From positions 1 through 32,844 of the forward strand of contig CAMCOD010000019.1 of assembly GCA_945876435.1 (NCBI GenBank): DNA of 32,844 nt. Direction: 5' to 3'. The stretch is from an uncultured Clostridia bacterium (lineage in GTDB: Bacteria > Bacillota > Clostridia > Oscillospirales > Ruminococcaceae). The notes under the pieces are model-generated. The model saw only the letters and a list, made by a program, of their open reading frames with translations, was not told the origin of the DNA and ran no database searches. Below are positions 14,573 through 21,557 of the stretch, piece after piece. The translations under genes and the position numbers were made by a program. The first letter of the stretch is position 1; every line of letters starts with the position of its first letter.

Positions 14573-15938
14573 CTTCGGCAACCTTCATCATAATGGCGCA
14601 CTCAATGCGCTTTTTGAACAGCTCGCAGCCCGGTTTATAGATGCCGCGGATGGAGCCGCTGGCGTGATAAGCGTTGGCGGCGCAGCCTCCGGAGCAGTAG
14701 AGCTTGGCCCAGCAGTCCTTGCAGTCCTCCCGGGCGTAGGCGTTGCAGCTGCGGAACTCCTCCCGCAGGGCGTTGTTGGTGACGCCGTCCCAGATGTTGC
14801 CCAGCTTATAGCGTTCCTCGCCCACAAACTGGTGGCAGGGGTACAGGTCGCCCCAGGGGGTCACGGCCATATATTCGGTGCCGGAGCCGCAGCCGGAGAT
14901 GCGTTTGTAGACACAGGGGCCGTTGGTCAGGTCCAGCATATAGTGGTAGAAGGTGATGGGATGGCCTTCCTCCTGGCGGCGGAGCATATCCTTGGCCAGA
15001 ATCTCGTAGTGCTCCTTCACGATCTCCAGGTCCTCCGCGGTGAGGGCGGCGGGATCACCGGGGGCGGTGACCACCGGCTCCATGCTCAGCTCGGTAAAGC
15101 CCAGGTCCGCCATGTGGAACACGTCCTTGGTGAAGTCCGGGTTGGCGTGGGTGAAGGTGCCCCGCATGTAGTAGTCCCGTCCGCCGCGGGCCTTGACCAT
15201 CTTCTGGAACTTGGGCACGATGCGGTCATAGCTGCCGTTGCCGGCGTAGTCCACACGGGTCCGGTCGTTGATCTCCTTGCGGCCATCCAGAGAGAGCACC
15301 ACGTTGCTCATCTCTTTGTTGCAGAAGGCGATCACCTCGTCGTCAATGAGTATGCCGTTGGTGGTCAGGGTGAAGCGGAAGTTTTTTCCGGCTTCCTTTT
15401 CCCGCTGGCGGGCATAGGCCACCAGCTCCTTCACCACTTCCCAGTTCATCAGCGGCTCGCCGCCGAAGAAGTCCACCTCCAGATTGCGGCGGCTGCCGGA
15501 GTTCTCAATCAGGAAGTCCAAAGCCCGCTTGCCCACGTCCAGACTCATCAGGGCACGCTCGCCGTGGTATTTTCCCTGGGAGGCGAAGCAGTAGGCGCAG
15601 TTCAGGTTGCAGGTGTGGGCCACATGGAGGCAGAGGGCCTTGATCACGTTGCCGCTGCGCTCCTTGAAGGTGCCGGCCAGCTCCTCAAACTGGTCCTCGC
15701 TGTACAGCTTGCCGGCATCCTTCAGCGCCTGAATGTCTTCATAGCAGAGCGCAAGCTCCTCCTCGGTGACGTCGGGGCGGCCGGCGTATTTTTCCAGCAT
15801 CCGGGCGATCAGCTCCGGACGGGACAGCTCCGGGAACAGGGCGATCATGTCGTAGGCCACCTCATCCACCGCGTGAACGGCGCCGGAACAGCTGTCCAGC
15901 ACGATGTTGTAGCCGTTAAGTTTATACTGATGTACCAT
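14559..15938 (-). CDS. scfB: SCIFF peptide maturase, radical SAM/SPASM
   Basis: The protein is 459 aa, starting MVHQYKLNGYNIVLDSCSGA at 15938 behind GGAGGAAAG. The N-terminal part to about residue 95 fits a RiPP recognition element. The radical SAM Cys triad is Cys110, 114 and 117 (HTCNLNCAYC, CX3CX2C), with VDFFGGEPLMNW next. The C-terminal SPASM region has SGCGSGTEYMAVTPWGDLYP, then CKDCWAKLYCSGGC and a last Cys in GCELF, enough for two auxiliary clusters. Such enzymes form Cys-to-Thr thioether links in SCIFF. The precursor gene lies upstream at 16115-16261. The mature product's function is unknown. Confidence 0.95.
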   Translation of the reverse strand: MVHQYKLNGYNIVLDSCSGAVHAVDEVAYDMIALFPELSRPELIARMLEKYAGRPDVTEEELALCYEDIQALKDAGKLYSEDQFEELAGTFKERSGNVIKALCLHVAHTCNLNCAYCFASQGKYHGERALMSLDVGKRALDFLIENSGSRRNLEVDFFGGEPLMNWEVVKELVAYARQREKEAGKNFRFTLTTNGILIDDEVIAFCNKEMSNVVLSLDGRKEINDRTRVDYAGNGSYDRIVPKFQKMVKARGGRDYYMRGTFTHANPDFTKDVFHMADLGFTELSMEPVVTAPGDPAALTAEDLEIVKEHYEILAKDMLRRQEEGHPITFYHYMLDLTNGPCVYKRISGCGSGTEYMAVTPWGDLYPCHQFVGEERYKLGNIWDGVTNNALREEFRSCNAYAREDCKDCWAKLYCSGGCAANAYHASGSIRGIYKPGCELFKKRIECAIMMKVAEDARQ

Positions 15939-16069
15939 TGGGGTCTTTCCTCCGATCATTTTCTGGTAAATTTCTTGGATAAGCGGCAGGCTTTTGCCCG
16001 AAAAAGGGCGGAAGCGCCGGGGATTCTATGTAAAAAACGGCGAAAGAGCCGTCTGTTTGGCAGCGCATA

Positions 16070-16099
16070 AAAAATGCCGTCTCAGCGGACGGCATTTTT
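16070..16099 (-). terminator. Hairpin terminator/attenuator between scfA and scfB
   Basis: A 12-bp perfect stem AAAAATGCCGTC / GACGGCATTTTT with a six-base loop, T-rich on the minus strand. It lies after the peptide gene and before the maturase gene. Partial readthrough would give more precursor than enzyme. Confidence 0.88.
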
Positions 16100-16114
16100 A
16101 CGGAGCAGAATGGA

Positions 16115-16261
16115 TTATTTATTGGTGTTTTCGCATTTCTGGTTTGCAACGCCGCAGCTGGTTTTGCAGGCAGACTGGCAGGAAGTCTGGCATTCGCCGC
16201 AGCCGCCGTTTTTGCAGCTCTTGCACAGGTCGCGGGTGTTCAGCGTTTTGATTCTTTCCAT
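16115..16261 (-). CDS. scfA: SCIFF RiPP precursor peptide with eight cysteines
   Basis: The protein is 48 aa, with ATG at 16261 behind GGAGATATG. The leader MERIKTLNTRDLCKSC is followed by KNGGCGECQTSC, QSACKTSC and GVANQKCENTNK. The core CGECQTSCQSACKTSC and the later NQ-C are the standard SCIFF pattern (six Cys in forty-five residues): here Cys21, 24, 28, 32, 36 and 43. Two more, Cys13 and Cys16, lie in the leader side and form CKSC. SCIFF is nearly universal in Clostridia; its maturase crosslinks Cys to Thr. The gene has its own promoter at 16318-16346 and is followed by an attenuator and scfB. Confidence 0.96.
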   Translation of the reverse strand: MERIKTLNTRDLCKSCKNGGCGECQTSCQSACKTSCGVANQKCENTNK

Positions 16262-16317
16262 GGGTCATATCTCCTTCCGAAAAATGGATTTGTCCGGCTG
16301 TTGCCGTTTACCTATAC

Positions 16318-16346
16318 AGAATACCATAATTGCACAGGTGCGTCAA
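16318..16346 (-). promoter_or_regulatory. Promoter of scfA
   Basis: On the minus strand, TTGACG (16346-16341) and TATTCT (16323-16318) are 17 bp apart. The -35 box overlaps the last codons of the phosphatase gene. Confidence 0.8.
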
Positions 16347-16951
16347 GATTTTTTCGTGTTTTCGGGAGCCGGGAGCGACTGCCGCCGCTGCAGCAGGCGG
16401 AGAAAGTCCGTCATATAGTCTGGGCAGGGGGTGATGACCCGGAGATCGGCCTGGGGATGGGCGGCGGCGTAGGCCTGAAGGCTTTCCCGCAGGTTTTCCC
16501 CGGAGCGCATATAGTCGGCGACGATGGCCTCCGTTCCAAAGCCCAGTTTTTGCAGGAGCAGGGCGGATACCACGCCGGTCCGATCCTTGCCGGCGTTGCA
16601 GAAGTAGAGGACGTTGTGCGGGGAGGAAAGGATGCTGTCCAGGATCCGCTGCATCTGTTCGTCCACCATGGCAAGATAGGACAGGGGCACCTGTTCCGGG
16701 GAGGCGGGGACGGCATTTCCGCCGCTGACCGGCAGGCAGTGATAGAAAAAGCCGGGACTTGCGGCAAGGGGACAGGGTTTTTCCCGCCGCTCCTCCTCCT
16801 GGCGCAGGTCGATGATCCAGCGGATATCCTGTTCCAGCAGCCAGCGGATCTCCTCCCCGGTGAGATGGGCGGGAACGTCGCTGCGGACATAGCGCAGGCT
16901 GTCCGGCAGGAGGGAACGGGTGTTTTGGGTGCTGCGCAGCAGGCTGCTCAT
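16343..16951 (-). CDS. Tyrosine-protein phosphatase (Y_phosphatase3 family)
   Basis: The protein is 202 aa, starting at ATG 16951 behind AAAGGAGG. The P-loop is FCNAGKDRTG, with catalytic Cys118 and Arg124 in the C-X5-R motif. WIIDLRQEEERRE (about 45-57) provides the general region before the loop, as in bacterial LipA/IphP-type phosphatases. No signal peptide is seen, so it acts in the cytosol; the substrate could be a phosphotyrosine protein or a phosphoinositide. It is the first gene of the minus-strand block ending with the PLP decarboxylase, but scfA has its own promoter inside its end, so a functional link is not needed. Confidence 0.88.
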   Translation of the reverse strand: MSSLLRSTQNTRSLLPDSLRYVRSDVPAHLTGEEIRWLLEQDIRWIIDLRQEEERREKPCPLAASPGFFYHCLPVSGGNAVPASPEQVPLSYLAMVDEQMQRILDSILSSPHNVLYFCNAGKDRTGVVSALLLQKLGFGTEAIVADYMRSGENLRESLQAYAAAHPQADLRVITPCPDYMTDFLRLLQRRQSLPAPENTKKS

Positions 16952-17069
16952 AGGGGTAGGCCTCCTTTTTTCGGAAAAAAGCTTGTGTTTTTTTCACTTA
17001 TGGCTTTGCATTTTGGCTTTATTGTAGCACAGCGCCGGGCGGGCGGCAAGAGAATTCACAAAATCCCCC

Positions 17070-17099
17070 TTGTTTGGGGGAAAAACGCTGTGCTATACT
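17070..17099 (+). promoter_or_regulatory. Promoter of the patatin-like gene
   Basis: -35 TTGTTT at 17070-17075 and -10 TATACT at 17094-17099, 18 bp apart. A small inverted repeat (TCCCCC and GGGGGA) overlaps the -35 box and could bind a regulator. Confidence 0.65.
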
Positions 17100-17172
17100 G
17101 AACAAAGGCTGAAACAGAGCGGAAAAAACATTGGAATAAAGATCAAAAAACTGGATGAAAGAGGTGTTTTTC

Positions 17173-18018
17173 GTGAAAAAAGGACTGGTTCTGGAGGGCG
17201 GGGCCATGCGGGGGCTGTTCAGCGCCGGGGTGATGGATGTTATGCTGGAAAAGGGCCTGCGCTTCGACTGCATTGTGGGGGTATCCGCCGGGGCGACCTT
17301 CGGCTGCAACTATAAATCCCGCCAGATTGGGCGGACGCTGCGCTATAATGTGAAATACTGCTCCGATCCCCGCTACGGGAGCTTTCGTTCCCTGCTGCGG
17401 ACCGGGGACCTGTACGACGTGGACTTCTGCTACCACCAGATTCCGGAGAAGCTGGACCTCTTTGACGAGGAGGCCTTTCAGGCCGATCCGTCGGCGTTTT
17501 TCGTGGTCTGCACCGACTGCGAAAGCGGCGAGCCGGTGTACCACCAGGTAAAAAGCGGGATGGGAGAGGATCTGGAATGGATCCGGGCCTCCGCCTCCAT
17601 GCCGCTGGTGTCCCGGGTGGTGGAAGTGGCGGGAAAGAAGCTGCTGGACGGCGGGATCTCCGACTCCATCCCGCTGAAATTTGCCCAGGAACAGGGCTGC
17701 GACCGCTGCGTGGTGGTGCTGACCCAGCCCAAGGGCTATGTGAAGAAGAAAAGTTCCCTGCTGGGGGCGATGCGGCTGGCGCTGCGCTCCTATCCCAAGG
17801 TGGTGGAGGCGATGGCGCGGCGGCATGAGATGTACAATGAGACGCTGCGCCGGATCTGGCAGCAGGAGGAGCTGGGCCGGGCGCTGGTGATCTGTCCGCC
17901 GGAGGCCCTGCCGGTGAGCCGCAGCGAAAAGGACCCGGAGAAGCTTCGCCAGGCCTACCGGATGGGCCGTCAGGCCGCGGAGGAGAAGCTGGAGGAGCTG
18001 GAGCGCTTTCTGGCGTAG
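17173..18018 (+). CDS. Patatin-like phospholipase family protein
   Basis: The protein is 281 aa. I chose GTG 17173 (VKKGLVLEGGAMRG), which has AGAGGTG six bases upstream; an ATG at 17155 has no ribosome site. The patatin hallmarks are all present: the oxyanion loop GGAMRG (about 9-14), the serine elbow GVSAG with Ser38, and the catalytic Asp in LLDGGISD (about residue 158). No signal peptide or membrane helix is visible, so it is probably a cytosolic or peripheral lipid acyl hydrolase of the YjjU/RssA type. The C-terminal 50 residues are helical and charged. The next gene has its own promoter. Confidence 0.93.
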   Translation: MKKGLVLEGGAMRGLFSAGVMDVMLEKGLRFDCIVGVSAGATFGCNYKSRQIGRTLRYNVKYCSDPRYGSFRSLLRTGDLYDVDFCYHQIPEKLDLFDEEAFQADPSAFFVVCTDCESGEPVYHQVKSGMGEDLEWIRASASMPLVSRVVEVAGKKLLDGGISDSIPLKFAQEQGCDRCVVVLTQPKGYVKKKSSLLGAMRLALRSYPKVVEAMARRHEMYNETLRRIWQQEELGRALVICPPEALPVSRSEKDPEKLRQAYRMGRQAAEEKLEELERFLA

Positions 18019-18041
18019 AAGAAAAGCGGGGCCGCTGGCCG

Positions 18042-18070
18042 TTGGAAAATCGACCGGGCTGTGCTATAAT
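18042..18070 (+). promoter_or_regulatory. Promoter ahead of the DUF4080 gene
   Basis: -35 TTGGAA at 18042-18047 and -10 TATAAT at 18065-18070, 17 bp apart. Confidence 0.72.
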
Positions 18071-18081
18071 GATTTTGTCAG

Positions 18082-18119
18082 GCCGTGTCTGTTTGACACG
18101 GCGATTTTTTTCTTTTTTA
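18082..18119 (+). terminator. Leader terminator/attenuator
   Basis: GCCGTGTC, loop TGTTT, GACACGGC, then GATTTTTTTCTTTTTT. It lies only about 5 bp after the expected transcript start and 33 bp before the next gene, so most transcripts would end as very short RNAs unless it is bypassed. Confidence 0.85.
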
Positions 18120-18151
18120 CCGATTTTTTCTGTGAGGAAGTGTCGTGTACC

Positions 18152-19882
18152 ATGAAAACCCTGCTGCTTGCCTTAAACGCCCAATACATCCACACCAACC
18201 TGGCCGTGCGCTATCTGAAGGAGTATGCCCGCCAGCGGGGGTATGGGGATGTGGATTTCGCGGAATATACCATCAACCATCACCTGCCCTTCGTGCTGGA
18301 CGAGATCTACCGGAGAAGGCCCAGGCTGCTGCTGCTCAGCTGCTACATCTGGAACATTGAGATGGCGCTGGATTTTGCGGCGGAATACAAGCTGCTGGAC
18401 CCGGACTGCATGATCGTAGCCGGCGGGCCGGAGGTCAGCTACAACAGCCGGCAGGTGTTGGAGGAGAACCCGGCGGTGGATCTGGTGCTGCGGGGCGAGG
18501 GGGAGAAGCCCTTCGTCCAGCTTCTGGAGCATTTGGAGGGCAAACGGTCCCTGGAGCAGGTGAAGTCCCTCACCTGCCGGAAGGACGGAGCCGTTCTGGA
18601 GACCCCCTGGGAGGAGGAGATCGACCTGCGGGAGCTGCCCTTCGCCTATATGGATCTACCGGAGTTGGAGCACCGCATCGTTTACTTCGAGAGCATCCGG
18701 GGCTGTCCCTTCCGCTGCAGTTATTGCTTAAGCTCCATCATCAAAAACGTGCGCTATATGCCGCTGGAGCAGGCCTGCGCCTATTTGCAGATCTTTCTGG
18801 ACGCGAAGGTGCCCCAGGTGAAGTTCGTTGACCGCACCTTCAACTGCGACAAGGCCCACGCCATGGGCATCTGGCGGTATCTGGCGGAGCATGACAACGG
18901 TGTCACCAACTTCCACTTTGAACTGACGGCTCATTTGCTGGACGAGGAGATGCTCCAATTCCTCAGCACCGTGCGGCAGGGGCTGTTCCAGTTCGAGATC
19001 GGCGTCCAGTCCACCAACGCGGACACCATCCGGGAGATCCGCCGCAGCACCTCCACGGAAAAGCTGCTGGAGGTCTGCCGCCGCATCGACAGCCGGAAAA
19101 ATATCCACCTCCATCTGGACCTGATCGCCGGATTGCCTTACGAAGGGCTGGACAGCTTCGGCCGCAGCTTCGACCAGGTGATGGCGATCCGTCCCCAGCA
19201 GCTGCAAATGGGCTTTCTGAAGATCCTGAAAGGCTCCTACATGGCGGAGAAGGCGGCGGATTACGGCATGGTGTACAGCAAAAAGGCTCCCTTCCAGGTG
19301 TATTCCACCCGCTGGCTCAGCGCGGACGAGCTGATGCTTCTCAAGGACATGGAGGAAATGGTGGAAAGCTACTACAACAGCGGCCTGTACAGCCGGACCA
19401 TAGGCTGGATCCTGGATCAGGAGCCCAGCGCCTACGGCTTTTTCCGGGACATGGGCCGGGTTTATGTGGAGCGGGGCTGTCATCGCAAAAGCCTCAGCCC
19501 GGAGGAGCGGCTCAGCTTCCTGCGGGACTTCTTCCGGAGCCGCCGGGGCGCGGACGAGGAGGAGCTGGAGCGCTTCGGCCAGCTTTGCCTTTACGACATC
19601 TGCCGCCACGGCAAGCCGAAAAAGCTGCCGGAGTGGCTGTCCGCCGCCAAAAATCTGGAATACAAGCGGGAGATCAACGCCTTCTTCGACCGGCCGGAGA
19701 CCATTCCCGGCCTTTTGCCGGAATATGTGCAGGAGGAGCCGAAAAAGGTGCAGAAGCTGGCCCATTTGCAGGTCTTTTCCTACGATCCCCTGACCCTGGA
19801 GAAGAAGGATACGGCGATTTTGTTCAATTACCGCCGCCCGGACCTTCTGGGCAAGGCAAAGGAGCAGCGGGTGGAGCTGTAG
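18152..19882 (+). CDS. B12-binding-type radical SAM protein with DUF4080
   Basis: The protein is 576 aa from ATG 18152 (MKTLLLALNAQYIHTNLAVR), with GAGGAAG upstream. Residues 1-125 have a cobalamin-binding Rossmann-like pattern (ALNAQYIHTNLAVRYL, then LLLSCYIWN and VAGGPEVSY). The radical SAM triad is Cys185, 189 and 192 (RGCPFRCSYC), followed by KFVDRTFNCD and FEIGVQSTN. The C-terminal 200 residues match the DUF4080 type, ending DTAILFNYRRPDLLG. Homologues may be methyltransferases or methylthiotransferase relatives; no substrate is known to me. The gene stands alone behind a promoter-terminator leader. Confidence 0.9.
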   Translation: MKTLLLALNAQYIHTNLAVRYLKEYARQRGYGDVDFAEYTINHHLPFVLDEIYRRRPRLLLLSCYIWNIEMALDFAAEYKLLDPDCMIVAGGPEVSYNSRQVLEENPAVDLVLRGEGEKPFVQLLEHLEGKRSLEQVKSLTCRKDGAVLETPWEEEIDLRELPFAYMDLPELEHRIVYFESIRGCPFRCSYCLSSIIKNVRYMPLEQACAYLQIFLDAKVPQVKFVDRTFNCDKAHAMGIWRYLAEHDNGVTNFHFELTAHLLDEEMLQFLSTVRQGLFQFEIGVQSTNADTIREIRRSTSTEKLLEVCRRIDSRKNIHLHLDLIAGLPYEGLDSFGRSFDQVMAIRPQQLQMGFLKILKGSYMAEKAADYGMVYSKKAPFQVYSTRWLSADELMLLKDMEEMVESYYNSGLYSRTIGWILDQEPSAYGFFRDMGRVYVERGCHRKSLSPEERLSFLRDFFRSRRGADEEELERFGQLCLYDICRHGKPKKLPEWLSAAKNLEYKREINAFFDRPETIPGLLPEYVQEEPKKVQKLAHLQVFSYDPLTLEKKDTAILFNYRRPDLLGKAKEQRVEL

Positions 19883-20003
19883 TGGAAAAGCAGGAATGAG
19901 AACAAGAAAGGGAAACTGTCTGAAAGGTTACGATTACAGCCAGAACGGGGCGTATTTTATCACCATCTGCGTAAAGGACCGAAAAGCCGTCCTGGGACAG
20001 ATC

Positions 20004-20046
20004 GTAGGGGCCGATTGCGGGAACCAAAGGTTCCCCGGCATCGGCC
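20004..20046. repeat. REP-like palindrome A inside the RAYT gene
   Basis: GTAGGGGCCGAT opens the element. GGCCGATTGCGGGAACC (20009-20025), a three-A loop and GGTTCCCCGGCATCGGCC (20029-20046) form a long imperfect stem. Its right arm shares GTTCCCC-N3-ATCGGCC with palindrome B. Confidence 0.8.
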
Positions 20047-20162
20047 GCAGATGAAGCTCTCCCCTTACGGAAAGATTGTGGAAGAGGAAATAAGGCGGAT
20101 CCCGGGACTGGACCATTATGTGCTCATGCCCAATCATCTCCACTTCATTGTGGAGATCCAAC

Positions 20163-20205
20163 GGGCCGAATGGGGAACGGAGCGTTCCCCAGTATCGGCC
20201 CCTAC
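20163..20205. repeat. REP-like palindrome B inside the RAYT gene
   Basis: The inner stem TGGGGAACG / CGTTCCCCA has loop GAG (20171-20191), and the outer stem is GGGCCGA / TCGGCCC. Its last 12 bases, ATCGGCCCCTAC (20194-20205), are the exact reverse complement of the first 12 of palindrome A. The copy is in frame with the transposase. Confidence 0.82.
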
Positions 20206-20394
20206 ACAATCCGTGTCCCAGATGGTGCGCAAGTTTAAAATCAGGGTGACCAAACGAGTGGGTTGTCCCCTGTTCCAGCGTTCCTTCCACGACCACATTA
20301 TCCGCAATACGGCGGACTACCAGAGAATCTGGCAGTATATTGAAACCAATCCCCTTAAGTGGGAAAATGACTGCTTCTATACCCGGGAATAAAA

Positions 20395-20432
20395 GCACAA
20401 AAACCTCCGGTTTTCCGGAGGTTTTTTGTGCG
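20395..20432. terminator. Terminator between the RAYT gene and spo0A
   Basis: GCACAAAAACCTCCGG, loop TTTT, CCGGAGGTTTTTTGTGC. Nearly perfect, with A/T tracts on both strands, so it serves both convergent genes. Confidence 0.92.
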
Positions 20433-20443
20433 TGGGGAGGGGA

Positions 20444-21223
20444 TTATGCCTGGCGGGCGGTTTTCAGCCGCAGGCGGATGCGGTCGGCGATCATGGCGAT
20501 AAATTCGCTGTTGGTGGGTTTGCCCCGGGAGTTGTGGATGGTGTAGCCGAAGAAGGAGTTGAGCACATCCACATCGCCCCGGTCCCAGGCCACTTCGATG
20601 GCGTGGCGGATGGCCCGCTCCACCCGGCTGGAGGTGGTCTGGTTCTGCTTGGCGATGGTGGGGTAGAGCTGTTTGGTGATGGCGTTGATGACGGAGGAAT
20701 CCTTCACCGCCAGCATAATGGAATCCCGCAGGTAAGTATAGCCCTTGATGTGGGCGGGGACGCCGATTTGGTGGAGGATCTCCGTTACCATCAGCTCCAG
20801 GTCCGGCTTGGAGGCGGGCAGCGCGCCGGGAGCCGGGGTTTTGCTTTGGCAACCGCAGAGCTGGATCACCCGCTCGGCGGCCATTTCGATGTTAAAGGGC
20901 CGCAGGAAGCAGTAGGTGGCTCCGGAGCAGATCAATTCCCGCTCCACCAGCGGATTTTCCGAGTTGACCATGATCATGAACATGGGCGGCGGGTTGACTG
21001 TGCCGGCGTGGATGGTTTTCATCACGCCGATGGCGTCCAGGTGGGACATGAACACGTTCATCATCACCACGTTGGGGCGGTATTCCTTGATCTTGTCAAT
21101 AAGAAGCTGGCCGTTGCAGGGCGCTAAGGCGCAGTCGAAGCCGTAGGACTGCATGGCGGCGCAGAATTGGGTGCAGAATTCCTGATTATCGTCGGATAAG
21201 AGCATTTTCAGTTTGGGTTCCAT
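20444..21223 (-). CDS. spo0A: Spo0A sporulation regulator with degenerate receiver
   Basis: The protein is 259 aa, with ATG at 21223 behind AGGAGG. The C-terminal domain is a clear Spo0A effector: GVPAHIKGYTYLRDSIMLAV, ITKQLYPTIAKQ, the recognition helix SRVERAIRHAIEVAWDRG and FGYTIHNSRGKPTNSEFIA. The receiver (1-120) keeps Asp11 and Asp12, but the phospho-acceptor site reads VVMMNVFMSHLD, with Asn56 where Spo0A has Asp. The switch Thr is Val86 (MVNSEN) and the usual Lys in LKPF is Arg108 (FLRPF). It should therefore bind 0A boxes but not be phosphorylated normally. A promoter with flanking inverted repeats is at 21290-21318. spoIVB, its usual neighbour, is absent here. It could be the only Spo0A or a second copy. 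Confidence 0.95.
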   Translation of the reverse strand: MEPKLKMLLSDDNQEFCTQFCAAMQSYGFDCALAPCNGQLLIDKIKEYRPNVVMMNVFMSHLDAIGVMKTIHAGTVNPPPMFMIMVNSENPLVERELICSGATYCFLRPFNIEMAAERVIQLCGCQSKTPAPGALPASKPDLELMVTEILHQIGVPAHIKGYTYLRDSIMLAVKDSSVINAITKQLYPTIAKQNQTTSSRVERAIRHAIEVAWDRGDVDVLNSFFGYTIHNSRGKPTNSEFIAMIADRIRLRLKTARQA

Positions 21224-21262
21224 CGTATTCCTCCTGTTTCGTATTAAAAAATACAGGGTTTT

Positions 21263-21306
21263 CCATAATGTGGTAATTTCCTTGCTTATAGATTACCATA
21301 ATATGG
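21263..21306. promoter_or_regulatory. Inverted repeat pair over the spo0A promoter
   Basis: CCATAATGTGGTAAT (21263-21277) and ATTACCATAATATGG (21292-21306) match 13 of 15 as inverted copies, 14 bp apart. The second copy covers the -10 box. Its core CCATATTATGG, read on the minus strand, is itself a perfect palindrome. Probably two operator half-sites for an unknown regulator. Confidence 0.6.
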
Positions 21307-21318
21307 GATTCAATGCAA
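21290..21318 (-). promoter_or_regulatory. Promoter of spo0A
   Basis: On the minus strand, TTGCAT (21318-21313) and TAATCT (21295-21290) are 17 bp apart. A sigma-H-like match (AGGAAAT, 12 bp, GAAAA) lies closer to the gene, but it is weak. A more distal TTGAGC/TATGAT pair with 18-bp spacing is near 21410-21440. Confidence 0.6.
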
Positions 21319-21507
21319 GAGGTTGGCGAACAAAAATTGGTAAAAAATTGTAAATACCGGGGCTTGGCCCGCCAAAACCTCTGCAAAGGGGGAAAGGATC
21401 TCCCGTATAAATTAATCATACCATGCCGGAAAGAGAAAGCTCAATGGGCTTTTTCGCTTTTTTGCGCAAAAGACCGTTTTTTTTGCCGGAAATCAAGGCA
21501 GGAATAA
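21319..21507. other. Non-coding stretch upstream of spo0A
   Basis: Together with the spo0A leader this makes about 330 bp between spo0A and the binding-protein gene. I see no gene. There is a plus-strand hairpin AAAGCTC-AAT-GGGCTTT followed by TTC and a T run (about 21437-21470), which could end an unidentified plus-strand transcript. Confidence 0.4.
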
Positions 21508-21537
21508 GAAAAAGGACCCCTTTCGGGGTCCTTTTTG
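21508..21537 (-). terminator. Terminator of the ABC importer operon
   Basis: AAAAAGGACCCC, loop TTTC, GGGGTCCTTTTT. It lies 20 bp after the stop codon of the binding-protein gene on the minus strand. Confidence 0.92.
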
Positions 21538-21557
21538 GGATCGCGGCTGGCTGTTTC

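Larger units (their letters stand above)
19896..20392 (+). pseudogene. RAYT (REP-associated tyrosine transposase), frameshifted
   Basis: The gene starts at ATG 19896 and reads KGYDYSQNGAYFITICVKDR and LGQIVGAD, the normal N-terminus of IS200/IS605-like RAYT proteins, then stops at 20049. The rest continues in another frame: LSPYGKIVEEEIRRIPGLDH, then the HUH motif MPNHLHFIVE and the Tyr motif WQYIETNPLKW, ending at 20392. The frame break falls inside a palindrome at 20004-20046, right after the codons for IVGA. A second copy of the palindrome lies in frame at 20163-20205. RAYTs process single-stranded DNA at REP palindromes. The gene is probably inactive unless a frameshift restores it. It sits 13 bp after the DUF4080 gene. 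Confidence 0.85.

Noticed and set aside
17155-17172. Upstream ATG start for the patatin-like protein
   Set aside because: It has no ribosome site, whereas the GTG at 17173 has AGAGGTG at good distance and aligns with the usual family start.
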